Shown here: piece by piece, positions 1-8,432 of the stretch
Numbering within the stretch: the stretch's first letter is position 1
Layout of the letters: each line of letters opens with the position of its first letter
Origin: an uncultured Methanomassiliicoccus sp.
Lineage (GTDB): Archaea > Thermoplasmatota > Thermoplasmata > Methanomassiliicoccales > Methanomassiliicoccaceae
DNA length: 64,000 nt
Reading direction: 5' to 3'
Assembly: GCA_905202485.1 (NCBI GenBank)
Contig: CAJKRY010000008.1
Span: forward strand, 20,751-84,750
The notes under the pieces: generated by a model
Seen by the model: the letters and a program-made list of their open reading frames with translations, nothing else
Database searches by the model: none
Told to the model about the DNA's origin: nothing
Position numbers and translations under genes: made by a program

Positions 1-1247
1 TCATAGGTTGTGGGAATAATTCCCAGCACAGGCTGCTTTTTAACATTCAGATATTCTAAAGATTCGTTATTGATAAGCGGCGGATTATGGCCCGCGTTAG
101 CATATGTAAATATTCCTGATTTTAGATCAAGTGTGGCAACAAAGACTGTGACAAACATGCAGGAGTCGTTGTTTTCCAGCAACTGCAGGTTAGATTTTGA
201 CAAAGCTTCTGCCGGAGAGTTCGTCAGAATAATATTGTTTTTGATGATTGAATGTGCATGCATCATGAACAAAGCTGCCGGTATGCCCTTTCCAGACACG
301 TCGGCGATCATGACCGCGATCTTGCCCGATTCAAGTTCAAAGAAATCATAAAAGTCTCCTCCAACCTCTTTAGCAGGAACCATCATGGATGAAAGGCTTA
401 TGCTCTTTTTGCCGTTGAAATGCAACTGCGGAAGAATTGAAGTCTGTATCAGCTTTGCGGCGTTGAGTTCAGTCTCAGTCTTCATTGACTCTGCTGCTGC
501 AGAGATCTCAGTAAAAATGAGCCTGAATATTAGGATATATATGATCGGCAACGCAAGAGAAGTGATGACATACTGAATGTTCATAGTCTCTCTGATGGTA
601 TAATCGCCGATGTACCAGGCACAGTAGACCACGATGAAAGTAATGTAGCTGAGAATCGGAACGGCAATAAAATGAGCCATCTCTCCGTTTGTGTCAGAAA
701 TTAGCTTTCTGACTTTGTTTTTAATAAGGAAATTATATGCCAGAGATATGATTATTAAAAGAACAGCCTGCAGAATTGCATAAACCGTCTTTTGTTTTAA
801 AGCATCAGTCTCACCTGTCATATTGTTATATGCTAGCATTGCATAGTCACTGAAAAATGTACAGATAATCATAGCAATGAGCACTGCGAAAGATGCCACG
901 AAAAGTTTAGCAGAGGTTTTGCCTTCATACTCCTTCAGGACTGTCAAGTAGACAAATAAAGTCATGATTAAAATCGCTGATAATTCTGCCAGCATGTTGA
1001 CTACATTAGTCAGATTAATCTGTCGGCTGAAGAAATCAATTTCCTGATCTGCAGAAAATTGATCTGCATATAGTCTCAGAGGTATCAGTAATATATATGA
1101 AATAATAAACAATATGATAAAGATGGACAGAGATTTTTCGATGGAATGCTTTCTTTTCAGAGTTCCATTTACCATCAGCAGAGAAAAGATGCCGAACAGC
1201 AATATGGAAAAAGCTTCCAATGCAGCATAGGTCAGAGTTGTATCCAT
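1..1247 (-). CDS. Membrane-anchored SpoIIE/RsbU-type PP2C phosphatase (partial)
   Basis: The reading frame opens with ATG at 1247 on the minus strand and runs off the left edge, so about 415 codons are visible without a stop. The first 230 or so residues are hydrophobic, with six or seven likely membrane helices. A cytoplasmic domain follows with the SpoIIE/RsbU signatures KEVGGDFYDFF, IADVSGKGIPAALFM and YANAGHNPP. The family dephosphorylates serine/threonine phosphoproteins, classically anti-sigma-factor antagonists. Archaea lack sigma factors, so the target here is unknown. The gene ends about 30 bp from the stop of the next minus-strand gene and could follow it in an operon. Domain call is firm; function is inference. 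Confidence 0.8.
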   Translation of the reverse strand, partial: MDTTLTYAALEAFSILLFGIFSLLMVNGTLKRKHSIEKSLSIFIILFIISYILLIPLRLYADQFSADQEIDFFSRQINLTNVVNMLAELSAILIMTLFVYLTVLKEYEGKTSAKLFVASFAVLIAMIICTFFSDYAMLAYNNMTGETDALKQKTVYAILQAVLLIIISLAYNFLIKNKVRKLISDTNGEMAHFIAVPILSYITFIVVYCAWYIGDYTIRETMNIQYVITSLALPIIYILIFRLIFTEISAAAESMKTETELNAAKLIQTSILPQLHFNGKKSISLSSMMVPAKEVGGDFYDFFELESGKIAVMIADVSGKGIPAALFMMHAHSIIKNNIILTNSPAEALSKSNLQLLENNDSCMFVTVFVATLDLKSGIFTYANAGHNPPLINNESLEYLNVKKQPVLGIIPTTY

Positions 1248-1276
1248 AGATATCACAGTTTATTACAGTATGAAAA

Positions 1277-2635
1277 TTAAAACTCCCTTACAAACTCTTT
1301 GATTTTGCCGCCTTTCATGCTGTGTTTGGGAGGTTCTGCACTCAGCTTAACAGTAACTTCTTTGCATCCATTATTAAGAAGATATTCATTAAGGTCTCTA
1401 CGGAAATCATTTAGAATTTTTTCCTTATCTGCACCATTGGCAAACTCTGCTCTTAGTTCAAAACATCCCTCAGAGACATGGGCTACTTGATAGGTATAAA
1501 GATCTTTCACTTCATGGAGACTATGTAATATTACAAGTCCTGACAATCTTTTTCCTTCAATCTGGATATCTTCCAGAACCCTTCCGTTTATTTCCATAAT
1601 GGGAAGATTTATCCCACATTTACATGATCTGCTAATCTTTACACTATCATTCATATAATAACGGATTATTGGCTGTACATAATTTGTAAGATCCGTAACA
1701 TATATACCTTCAGACCATTCCCCGTCTTTGACTGGCATACCATTTTTATCCACTGGTTCAATTATGATCCAATCGTCATTTATGTGTAGATTTCCCAATT
1801 TACAAGCCATAGCTACTTCTCCGCCTTCTGTACTGCAGTAATTATTCAAAACTGGACAGTTAAAAGCCATCTCTGCTCTGCAACGTGTTTCAGGAGACAA
1901 GACTTCTGCAGAAAAACCAATGGATTTCAAATGGATTGATAATCTTCCTTCCTCTGCGGCGCTGATTAAAGGTCCGATTGTTGAAGGGTATGCACTGAGA
2001 AAATCAGGCTGAAAGTCATTGAGTTTCTTGATTATGTTTTCACTCCCTTCTTGCAGAGAAATAGCTAGCATATTGGCGCTGTACTCTGGATTCATTGTCT
2101 TTATTTTCAAAAATGAAGAGTAAGATGAGACTGTCTGATCAGTAAAAATAATAGTTGCTAATTTATTATATCTTGGATCGAGTATGTGCTGATCTACATT
2201 TCTGAGAAATCGAGTCTGGATAAGAGCACCGTGGATGGTATTATGATAAGAGTCTCTGACCATAGGCATAGGGGTTCCGGATGTTCCAGAGGTCATCAGG
2301 GCAGCATATTTTCCAAGATACGAACCGCGTGTTTCAACAGGGCTGTTGACATATTCAACAACATTATTATAAGTAATATCAGAATCTGTAACCCAGTCTT
2401 CATAGCATTTCATCAATTCTGATTTTGTAACTGGTGGAAGATCTTCCAAGGAGAAGTTATCCACATCAATGTCAGAATACAGCCTTCTGAAGTAAGCAGA
2501 GTGATTTTTAGAGTATGATACCAGCGCCTTCAGCCGTTTGTGAACTACGGCTTTTTTCTCTTCCGACAGAAGTTTTTCTCCTTCCTTGCACAGCCGAACA
2601 GCCTCTTCCATTGAGATATTAGTCATATGCTCCAC
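1277..2635 (-). CDS. PaaK/CapK-like adenylate-forming ligase
   Basis: A 452-residue member of the phenylacetate-CoA ligase-like AMP-forming family. The adenylate-binding P-loop is visible as LMTSGTSGTPMP near residue 115. The acyl-adenylate motif (NNYCSTEGGE, near 265) and the hinge-region IRYYMND follow. The family activates carboxylates as acyl-adenylates; in methanogens close relatives are annotated as coenzyme F390 synthetase (F420 adenylylation). Substrate cannot be read from sequence. The gene is divergent from the MFS pump at 2806 and shares its 170-bp upstream region. Confidence 0.75.
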   Translation of the reverse strand: MEHMTNISMEEAVRLCKEGEKLLSEEKKAVVHKRLKALVSYSKNHSAYFRRLYSDIDVDNFSLEDLPPVTKSELMKCYEDWVTDSDITYNNVVEYVNSPVETRGSYLGKYAALMTSGTSGTPMPMVRDSYHNTIHGALIQTRFLRNVDQHILDPRYNKLATIIFTDQTVSSYSSFLKIKTMNPEYSANMLAISLQEGSENIIKKLNDFQPDFLSAYPSTIGPLISAAEEGRLSIHLKSIGFSAEVLSPETRCRAEMAFNCPVLNNYCSTEGGEVAMACKLGNLHINDDWIIIEPVDKNGMPVKDGEWSEGIYVTDLTNYVQPIIRYYMNDSVKISRSCKCGINLPIMEINGRVLEDIQIEGKRLSGLVILHSLHEVKDLYTYQVAHVSEGCFELRAEFANGADKEKILNDFRRDLNEYLLNNGCKEVTVKLSAEPPKHSMKGGKIKEFVREF

Positions 2636-2696
2636 CTGAACTGTTTATCAAAATTCTAAAGCAGGAATGAGCATGTGTTTACTTTATGGTTGCTAC

Positions 2697-2712
2697 GGGG
2701 GAGAGTACCCCC
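2697..2712. other. G5/C5 hairpin in divergent intergenic region
   Basis: A perfect five-base G-run/C-run inverted repeat with a six-base loop lies between the ligase gene and the efflux gene. It has no T-run on either side, so a terminator role is weak. It may be a leader structure of the leftward transcript. Confidence 0.35.
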
Positions 2713-2738
2713 AACTGAATTAAGCAGTATCAGTGTTT

Positions 2739-2786
2739 GTTGATCTATCAACATCTTTATATACCAACATTTGTTGAGACCTCAAC
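2739..2786 (+). promoter_or_regulatory. Efflux promoter with two MarR-type palindromic operators
   Basis: Two copies of GTTGA-N4-TCAAC (2739-2752 and 2773-2786) sit 34 bp apart, centre to centre. The TATA box tttatata (2756-2763) lies between them. The second palindrome falls where transcription should start, about 25 bp after the TATA box. A repressor bound here would block TBP/TFB or polymerase. The downstream MarR-family protein (4455-4919) is the obvious candidate ligand; that link is inferred from adjacency. A GGAG ribosome site at 2795 precedes the ATG at 2806. Confidence 0.75.
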
Positions 2787-2805
2787 GTAACATTGGAGAT
2801 GTTGA

Positions 2806-4368
2806 ATGACTCAAAATGCAAGAACATCAGTCAACAGCTCGAATATCGACCCTAAAACCCGCAATATGATCATGGTGGGCTTGGCGCTGGGTATGATCGT
2901 CGCCTGTTTGGACGGTACAATCGTATCAACTGCGCTGAAGACCATTGCTGAAGACCTCAACGGGATGGATCTTTACTCATGGGCTATAACTGCATACATG
3001 CTCTGCGAGACTATCCTTATCCCCATATCAGGAAAATTGTCTGATATCTATGGAAGGAAGCCTCTCTTACTAGTAGGAATTGTACTTTTCTTAGCCGGCT
3101 CCGTACTGGCTGGACTGTCAACGAATATGGTTGAACTCATTGCATTCCGGGCGCTGCAGGGTTTCGGAGGAGGAACGTTAATCCCGGTAGCTACTGCAAC
3201 GGTAGCGGATTTATATCCTCCGGAAAAAAGAGGAAAGGTTCAGGGGATGCTGGGTGCAATTTTTGCCATCGGCTCGGCTATCGGACCTCTGCTCGGAGGA
3301 CTTATAACCGACAGCGTCGGCTGGCACTGGTGTTTCTTCATCAATGTTCCGATCGGTCTGGTAATGATCGCTCTGACAGCTGCGAAATTTCCCTCAATCG
3401 ATGTTCAGGAAAAGCCCTACATCGACTACACGGGAATCGGCGTTCTGAGCGTCTTCATTGCGGATATCCTGCTTCTCTTCACCTGGGCCGGCAACGATTT
3501 CGCCTGGATCAGCATTGAGACGCTGGTGATGGTGGCGATTGCCGTCATACTGCTGTTCGCATTCGTGAAAATTGAGCACAAAGTAAAGGATCCAGTAATG
3601 AATCCGCAGATCTTCAGGAATAAGGTCATGGTCAGCAGCAGCGTGATGATCTTTGTCTTCGGAATGACGATGATGGGTGTGCTGACATTCATCACGGTTT
3701 TCCTGCAGATGATTATGGGTTATACACCAACAGAATCAGGCTATGTCACCTTAGCACTCGTAGCCGGCATGATGATAACTTCTATTTCCAGCGGAGCCCT
3801 GCTGAACCGCACGGGTTACAAACCTTGGCTGGTAGCCGGACCGGTATTCTCCTTTGTCGGCCTGGTTATGATGAGCTACCTGCACAACGGCAGCGATTTA
3901 TGGTTCCTTCTGCTCTCGCTGTTCATCTGCGGCTTCGGATTCGGCTGTGTGATGTCTGTGATTATGATCCTAGTGCAGAACAATTCTTCAAGAAAGGAAA
4001 TGGGGATGGTTACCTCCACAATCAACTTATTCAGAAACATAGGGGGTACAATGGCTACCGGGCTGTTCGCCACGATCATCTCAACAGCGTTTGTCCAGAA
4101 GCTGAATGCCATTCCAGGTCTTTCAGAGGCAGGATTTCCCATGAGCACTTCAATTCTCAATCACATCGGGGAAATTTTGACACGGTTCGGGCCTGGCTAT
4201 GTGCAAACGATTGTAAGCGATTACGGCGATGCAATTGCACTTACATTCCTGGTGGCTGCAATCCTCATTATACTAGTAGCGTTCATAGCGCTGTTCCTGA
4301 AGACTGAAACGATTGTAAGCGTTAAAGAGGAAAAAAGTTCAGAAAACGCTGAGAAGGAAAATCAATAA
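2806..4368 (+). CDS. MFS drug efflux transporter, EmrB/QacA (DHA2) type
   Basis: A 520-residue membrane protein with about 14 predicted helices, the usual count for the DHA2 branch. The MFS motif A is seen as GKLSDIYGRKP near residue 75, and the antiporter-type motif AIGSAIGPLLGG near 170. It should export hydrophobic or cationic drugs by proton antiport. It is followed by two hairpins and then a MarR regulator gene, the classic layout of a self-regulated multidrug pump. The start is supported by GGAG eight bases upstream. Specific substrates are unknown. Confidence 0.9.
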   Translation: MTQNARTSVNSSNIDPKTRNMIMVGLALGMIVACLDGTIVSTALKTIAEDLNGMDLYSWAITAYMLCETILIPISGKLSDIYGRKPLLLVGIVLFLAGSVLAGLSTNMVELIAFRALQGFGGGTLIPVATATVADLYPPEKRGKVQGMLGAIFAIGSAIGPLLGGLITDSVGWHWCFFINVPIGLVMIALTAAKFPSIDVQEKPYIDYTGIGVLSVFIADILLLFTWAGNDFAWISIETLVMVAIAVILLFAFVKIEHKVKDPVMNPQIFRNKVMVSSSVMIFVFGMTMMGVLTFITVFLQMIMGYTPTESGYVTLALVAGMMITSISSGALLNRTGYKPWLVAGPVFSFVGLVMMSYLHNGSDLWFLLLSLFICGFGFGCVMSVIMILVQNNSSRKEMGMVTSTINLFRNIGGTMATGLFATIISTAFVQKLNAIPGLSEAGFPMSTSILNHIGEILTRFGPGYVQTIVSDYGDAIALTFLVAAILIILVAFIALFLKTETIVSVKEEKSSENAEKENQ

Positions 4369-4374
4369 ACCATT

Positions 4375-4419
4375 TCAGAGAGTTATCTCTCTGAAAAACC
4401 AATCAGGGCGAAAGCCCTG
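4375..4419 (+). terminator. Two tandem hairpins after the MFS gene
   Basis: An eight-bp stem (4375-4394, loop TTAT) is followed by the six-bp stem CAGGGC-GAAA-GCCCTG (4404-4419), which ends in GGTTT. They lie between the pump and the MarR gene, so they could end the pump transcript or reduce read-through into the regulator. The T-run is short, so the terminator call is tentative. Confidence 0.5.
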
Positions 4420-4454
4420 GTTTCCTTCATGAAATATGTAGTTTAGAAGTAGGG

Positions 4455-4919
4455 GTGAGTATATTGCCAGATGAAGAGATGATTCCTGAATGGAAGATGT
4501 TTCTCCCGTCATACGTGCATGCAATATCTAAAGACATTACGCAGAGGTCTGCAGAGATTCTCAAGCAGTATGATCTGAAGGCATGCTATCTTCCGTATCT
4601 TATTACCCTGTTTCAGAGAGGAAATGCAACTATGAAAGAGCTCACTGAGCAGACTGGTACTGACAAATCTAACACGACGCGGATGATTTCAGAGCTGAGG
4701 GAAAAAGGAATTGTAGCGGACGACCGCAAGAGCATGAACAGCAAAAAGTACAATGTATTTTTAACAGACAAAGGAAAAGAATTGGCCATAAAATCAAAAC
4801 ATGAGTTTGAGTCATCGATCGATAATCTCTTTTCAGACCTATCGCCGGAAGAGCTCAACACCCTGATTGAAATTATGAAAAAGACCAAAGATTCAATAAA
4901 TAAAAGCATCAAATTCTAA
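4455..4919 (+). CDS. MarR-family winged-helix transcription regulator
   Basis: A 154-residue protein with GTG start at 4455. The winged-helix core is visible as TMKELTEQTGTDKSNTTRMI with a wing near DDRKSMNSKKYNVFLTDKG, flanked by the long helices used for dimerisation in MarR proteins. It follows the MFS efflux gene and probably represses it through the two GTTGA-N4-TCAAC palindromes upstream of 2806, releasing when it binds a small aromatic or drug ligand. Family assignment is strong; the ligand is unknown. Confidence 0.85.
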   Translation: MSILPDEEMIPEWKMFLPSYVHAISKDITQRSAEILKQYDLKACYLPYLITLFQRGNATMKELTEQTGTDKSNTTRMISELREKGIVADDRKSMNSKKYNVFLTDKGKELAIKSKHEFESSIDNLFSDLSPEELNTLIEIMKKTKDSINKSIKF

Positions 4920-4970
4920 AATAAAGATGGACAGCATAGAAGCTGCCCGAAGTAAATCAAACTAAAAAGT

Positions 4971-5555
4971 TTAGTTCTGCAGGTAAGGCAGAATTAAGTC
5001 ATATACAGAACCGTATCCAAAATAGACACAGATTCCTTCTGCAATGCACACTAAACCAAGTATGAACAGTAAGGGCCACCAGTTCAAGGCCTTGCCGAAC
5101 ATTTTAATGATTGATTCAGCAAAATTGAACAGCATATAGAAGATGGCACCGATTACGAATGCCACAATTATCCTCGGCCATCCTTCAGCCAAGAATGAAA
5201 CATCTATGCCGCCTAAAGTGGTCAGTGTTCCCAGGGAAATGTATACAATGGCCATTACCAGAAGTGCAAATAAGGGAGAAATATGAACGTTCCTTATCGG
5301 TCTGATAAGCAAGGCAAATCCTGCAATGGCAACAATCAGCGCTGTGCTGAGGGCCCAGTCCTGATAATCAACCAATGCAACGATAACCATCAATATTCCA
5401 AAAATAAATCCCAATGCGGTCAAAGCCTTGTATGAAAAGGACTCTTTCTTCCTAACATACTGGATTGCGATTATGACTGCTAAGAGACCTCCCAAGATAA
5501 GGACGATCTCAAGAATATAATCAGTAACCACATTCGAGATGTCGGTCATATCCAT
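4971..5555 (-). CDS. Polytopic membrane protein, function unknown
   Basis: A 194-residue hydrophobic protein with about five or six membrane helices and few charged loops. No motif tied to a known family was recognised. It stands alone on the minus strand between a plus-strand regulator and a plus-strand PHP gene, so context gives no function. The start at 5555 is the first ATG; a second in-frame ATG follows two codons later. Confidence 0.65.
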   Translation of the reverse strand: MDMTDISNVVTDYILEIVLILGGLLAVIIAIQYVRKKESFSYKALTALGFIFGILMVIVALVDYQDWALSTALIVAIAGFALLIRPIRNVHISPLFALLVMAIVYISLGTLTTLGGIDVSFLAEGWPRIIVAFVIGAIFYMLFNFAESIIKMFGKALNWWPLLFILGLVCIAEGICVYFGYGSVYDLILPYLQN

Positions 5556-5736
5556 AACCCTTGTATGTCAGGAGTAGGTTATAATCTTAGGTATTCTCTG
5601 AGCGGACTGTGAGAATTTCAAGATTATGCTGTACAAATGTTTATAGAAAACAGAGTTAAATAACAGAGTGAAAAAAGTTGAAGAAACTCGTTAATACTTA
5701 GAAAGAGTTGATTGAACGACCTACTCAGAGGCGAAA

Positions 5737-6630
5737 ATGTTGCAGATTATGAGTGAACCTGAAGTCAGATTTGAAGTCCCAGACTGGGATTCATTGGATA
5801 AAATGGGAATGATGTCTGCCGATATGCATTTCCATACCCGCTACTCAGATTCCATGACGGATGTTAAAGAAGCTTTGAAGTTGGCAGGTGAAAGGAAAGT
5901 AGGTCTGGCAATCACCGATCATAATTTAATCGGCGGAGTCAAAGAGGCATTTCACAGCAGATGTTCAACGTTCGTGATCCCGGGAATAGAGATCAGCGCC
6001 TGGGATGGCCCGCATATTCTCGTGTATTTTTACGATGAAAAAGATCTGTATACATATTGGGAACGGAATATCAGATACAAGATTCAGAGCAATCCCTGCC
6101 TTGCAATAAGGATGAACACTCTGGAAATCATAGACTCTTTGGAGAAAGAAAACTGTGTGATCTCTGCCGCTCATCCGATGGGTTACTTCATGTTTAACAA
6201 AGGAATGCAGAAATGTATCAACAGGGAGTATCTGACAGAAGACACAGCCTCAAGAATTGATGCTTATGAGGTCATCTGCAGCGGCATGAAGAGGCAATCA
6301 AACCTGGACGCTTTGCAGTACTCAAGAAAATATCACATCGGCTGCACCGGCGGGACTGACGGACACATGCTCTGCGAAGTCGGCAATGTAGTAACTTCAT
6401 CTAAAGCAGATAGCGTTGATGAGTTTCTGGATAACATCAAAAAAGGAAATAATAAAGTCATAGGGACTGAGAAAAACACCAAAATGAAAATTGCCATGGG
6501 CGCCTCGATGTCGCCGTATTATTTCCAGCATATCCCCTCATCGCTGGAAATTCATTACAAACAAAATATGGTAAGAGTAAAACATTATATTGACAGTTTC
6601 AAAAAAGTTGAAAAGACGGAAAGTCACTGA
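5737..6630 (+). CDS. PHP-domain metal-dependent phosphoesterase
   Basis: A 297-residue PHP-fold protein. The first metal motif HxH is seen in DMHFHTRYSDSM near residue 31, the second in AITDHN near residue 58, and later metal ligands in SAAHPMG and GGTDGHM. Stand-alone PHP proteins hydrolyse phosphate esters, for example 3',5'-nucleoside bisphosphates or histidinol phosphate. Length and motif order fit the TrpH/YciV-like group, but the substrate is not determined. Its 3' end overlaps that of the convergent cardiolipin synthase gene by 7 bp. Confidence 0.8.
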   Translation: MLQIMSEPEVRFEVPDWDSLDKMGMMSADMHFHTRYSDSMTDVKEALKLAGERKVGLAITDHNLIGGVKEAFHSRCSTFVIPGIEISAWDGPHILVYFYDEKDLYTYWERNIRYKIQSNPCLAIRMNTLEIIDSLEKENCVISAAHPMGYFMFNKGMQKCINREYLTEDTASRIDAYEVICSGMKRQSNLDALQYSRKYHIGCTGGTDGHMLCEVGNVVTSSKADSVDEFLDNIKKGNNKVIGTEKNTKMKIAMGASMSPYYFQHIPSSLEIHYKQNMVRVKHYIDSFKKVEKTESH

Positions 6631-8063
6631 AGACTTTCCATCATTGTTGAAATACATGTCTTGAATTTTTCTTTCAGAGTCCTGGACTGATACTGTTCTT
6701 CAGTATACAGAGTGCAGTATTGAAGATCGTCTAAGAACGCCTGTTTCATCTGTTCGCCTATTCTTTCAGAATAGATCATGGCGTTCGTCTCAAAGTTCAG
6801 CTTGAGACTTCTTTCATCAAGATTGGCGGAACCGATCGAGCAGTATTTACCGTCAACGACAATTGTCTTGGAATGAACGAACCCTCTATGATACTGATAG
6901 ACTTTGACACTGTTTCTCATCATCAGGTGGGCATTGTACAGGCTGCTCCAGTAAACGAAAGCATGATCAACCCTGTCAGGAATGATGATTCTGACATCTA
7001 TGCCGGAAAGAGCTGCTAATTCAAGCGTGTCCTTTAGAGTCTGATCTGGCACTAAGTAGGGAGTATGAATATAGATTGTCTCCTTGGCCAGCATTACCAG
7101 TTTGAGATACTCTTTCTGAATTGGATTATTTTTAGTATCGGGACCGCCGGAAACCAGCTGCATCTTATCGGAACCGCGGTTTCCACAGGGCGGGAAATAT
7201 TTAGCACTGACCTCGATGTTCTTTTTGGTAGCATACTTCCAGTCCATGAAGAATCTCATGTTCAGTACAGCCACAGAATTTCCAATTACGCGTGTACCAG
7301 TGTCCCTCCAGAAACCAAAGGGGCCTTTTCCCAGATACTCGTCGCCGATGTTATATCCTCCGACATAACCGACTTTTCCGTCAATGACAGCAATCTTACG
7401 GTGATTCCTATTGTTCTTCCTTGGACTGAATAGAACTGTCGGCAGGCTATGAAATAGAGAGAATTCTCCACCTGCTTTCTCAAATTCTTTTATTCTGGTC
7501 TTCGGACCGCTGTTCATGCCGATGGCGTCAATCATTAATCTTACTTCAACACCTTCGCTCAGCTTTCCGATCAGGATATCCATCATCTCATTGACAAGAA
7601 CGTCATCTCTTACGATGTAATATTCGAGGTGGATGAAGGTCTTGGCATTCCTTAAGTCTTCAAAAAGATCTTTGAACTTTTCATTTCCGTCCAGATACAG
7701 CGTGATGTTGTTATCATCAATGTAAAAACTGGCATTTGCACGCATCATCGTGGCTGCCACATCGAGATACTCTTTATCAAGCGGATCATCGACATACTTT
7801 TTTCCTTCATCGATAAGAGATATAACTTTATCATTGAGCTCTTTGATCTCATCTTCAGGCATTCCCTTAACTTCAAACCATTTCTTACGATAGAATGTCT
7901 GCCCGAATAGCAGATATAGTATGAATCCAGCAAGCGGCATGAACGCTAGCACTGCGATCCATATTAACGCTGATTTCCGGTTTCCTTCTAGGGTAATTAA
8001 CACCAGAATGAGGAGAATATCCACGAAGAAAACAATCAGAGCTAGGAGTACACCGATTGTCAT
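6624..8063 (-). CDS. cls: Cardiolipin synthase-like phospholipase D protein
   Basis: A 479-residue protein of the bacterial ClsA type. Two N-terminal membrane helices (PLDc_N, residues 1-45) precede two HKD catalytic motifs, HRKIAVIDGKVGYVGG near 220 and HSKTIVVDGKYCSIGSANLD near 400. The family condenses two phosphatidylglycerol-type lipids into cardiolipin; an archaeal version would act on ether lipids at the membrane. Full length and both HKD motifs intact. The gene converges on and overlaps the PHP gene. Confidence 0.88.
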   Translation of the reverse strand: MTIGVLLALIVFFVDILLILVLITLEGNRKSALIWIAVLAFMPLAGFILYLLFGQTFYRKKWFEVKGMPEDEIKELNDKVISLIDEGKKYVDDPLDKEYLDVAATMMRANASFYIDDNNITLYLDGNEKFKDLFEDLRNAKTFIHLEYYIVRDDVLVNEMMDILIGKLSEGVEVRLMIDAIGMNSGPKTRIKEFEKAGGEFSLFHSLPTVLFSPRKNNRNHRKIAVIDGKVGYVGGYNIGDEYLGKGPFGFWRDTGTRVIGNSVAVLNMRFFMDWKYATKKNIEVSAKYFPPCGNRGSDKMQLVSGGPDTKNNPIQKEYLKLVMLAKETIYIHTPYLVPDQTLKDTLELAALSGIDVRIIIPDRVDHAFVYWSSLYNAHLMMRNSVKVYQYHRGFVHSKTIVVDGKYCSIGSANLDERSLKLNFETNAMIYSERIGEQMKQAFLDDLQYCTLYTEEQYQSRTLKEKFKTCISTMMESLQ

Positions 8064-8109
8064 TAAAAAAGGACAATATGATTGGATTAATTAAGATTGT
8101 TATGAAAAA

Positions 8110-8223
8110 TGGTCCCGACTCCCGGATTTGAACCGGGGACCTGCTGATATCAGCGGCTGAGGAACCGGACGTACCGGGAACCCACTACAGTCAGCCGCTC
8201 TAGCCAGACTGAGCTAAGTCGGG
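8110..8223 (-). tRNA. tRNA-Tyr(GTA) with 36-nt intron, CCA encoded
   Basis: Read on the minus strand, the acceptor arms CCCGACT/AGTCGGG, a D-arm, and the T-arm CCCGG-TTCAAAT-CCGGG are all present. The anticodon GTA is at 8186-8188. After the anticodon and one purine an intron (8184-8149, 36 nt) interrupts the loop at the canonical 37/38 position, and TCAGC (8147-8143) resumes the stem. The genomic CCA is at 8110-8112. The intron contains TAC, which can pair with the anticodon as expected for a bulge-helix-bulge splice substrate. Nine intron bases (8152-8160) exactly complement 8191-8199. Confidence 0.93.
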
Positions 8224-8432
8224 AGTTGGTTCCCCCATCTGTGAATTGATATAAATTCGTTTCCATCGGGCATAGGTTTTTTGATCGTAAGATTCAGCGT
8301 TCTAATAGCAGACGGAAGCACAGAAAAATGATGTCTAAATCTATCCATAATTGCCCATACCTGTCACATATCTGCCTTTATTTATTATGATTCTTAGATA
8401 TGTATTATCTACCTGAATGTGTTGTCTAGAAT

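Noticed and set aside
10..576. Plus-strand frames at the left edge
   Set aside because: They are shadows of the minus-strand phosphatase gene, whose motifs are clear.
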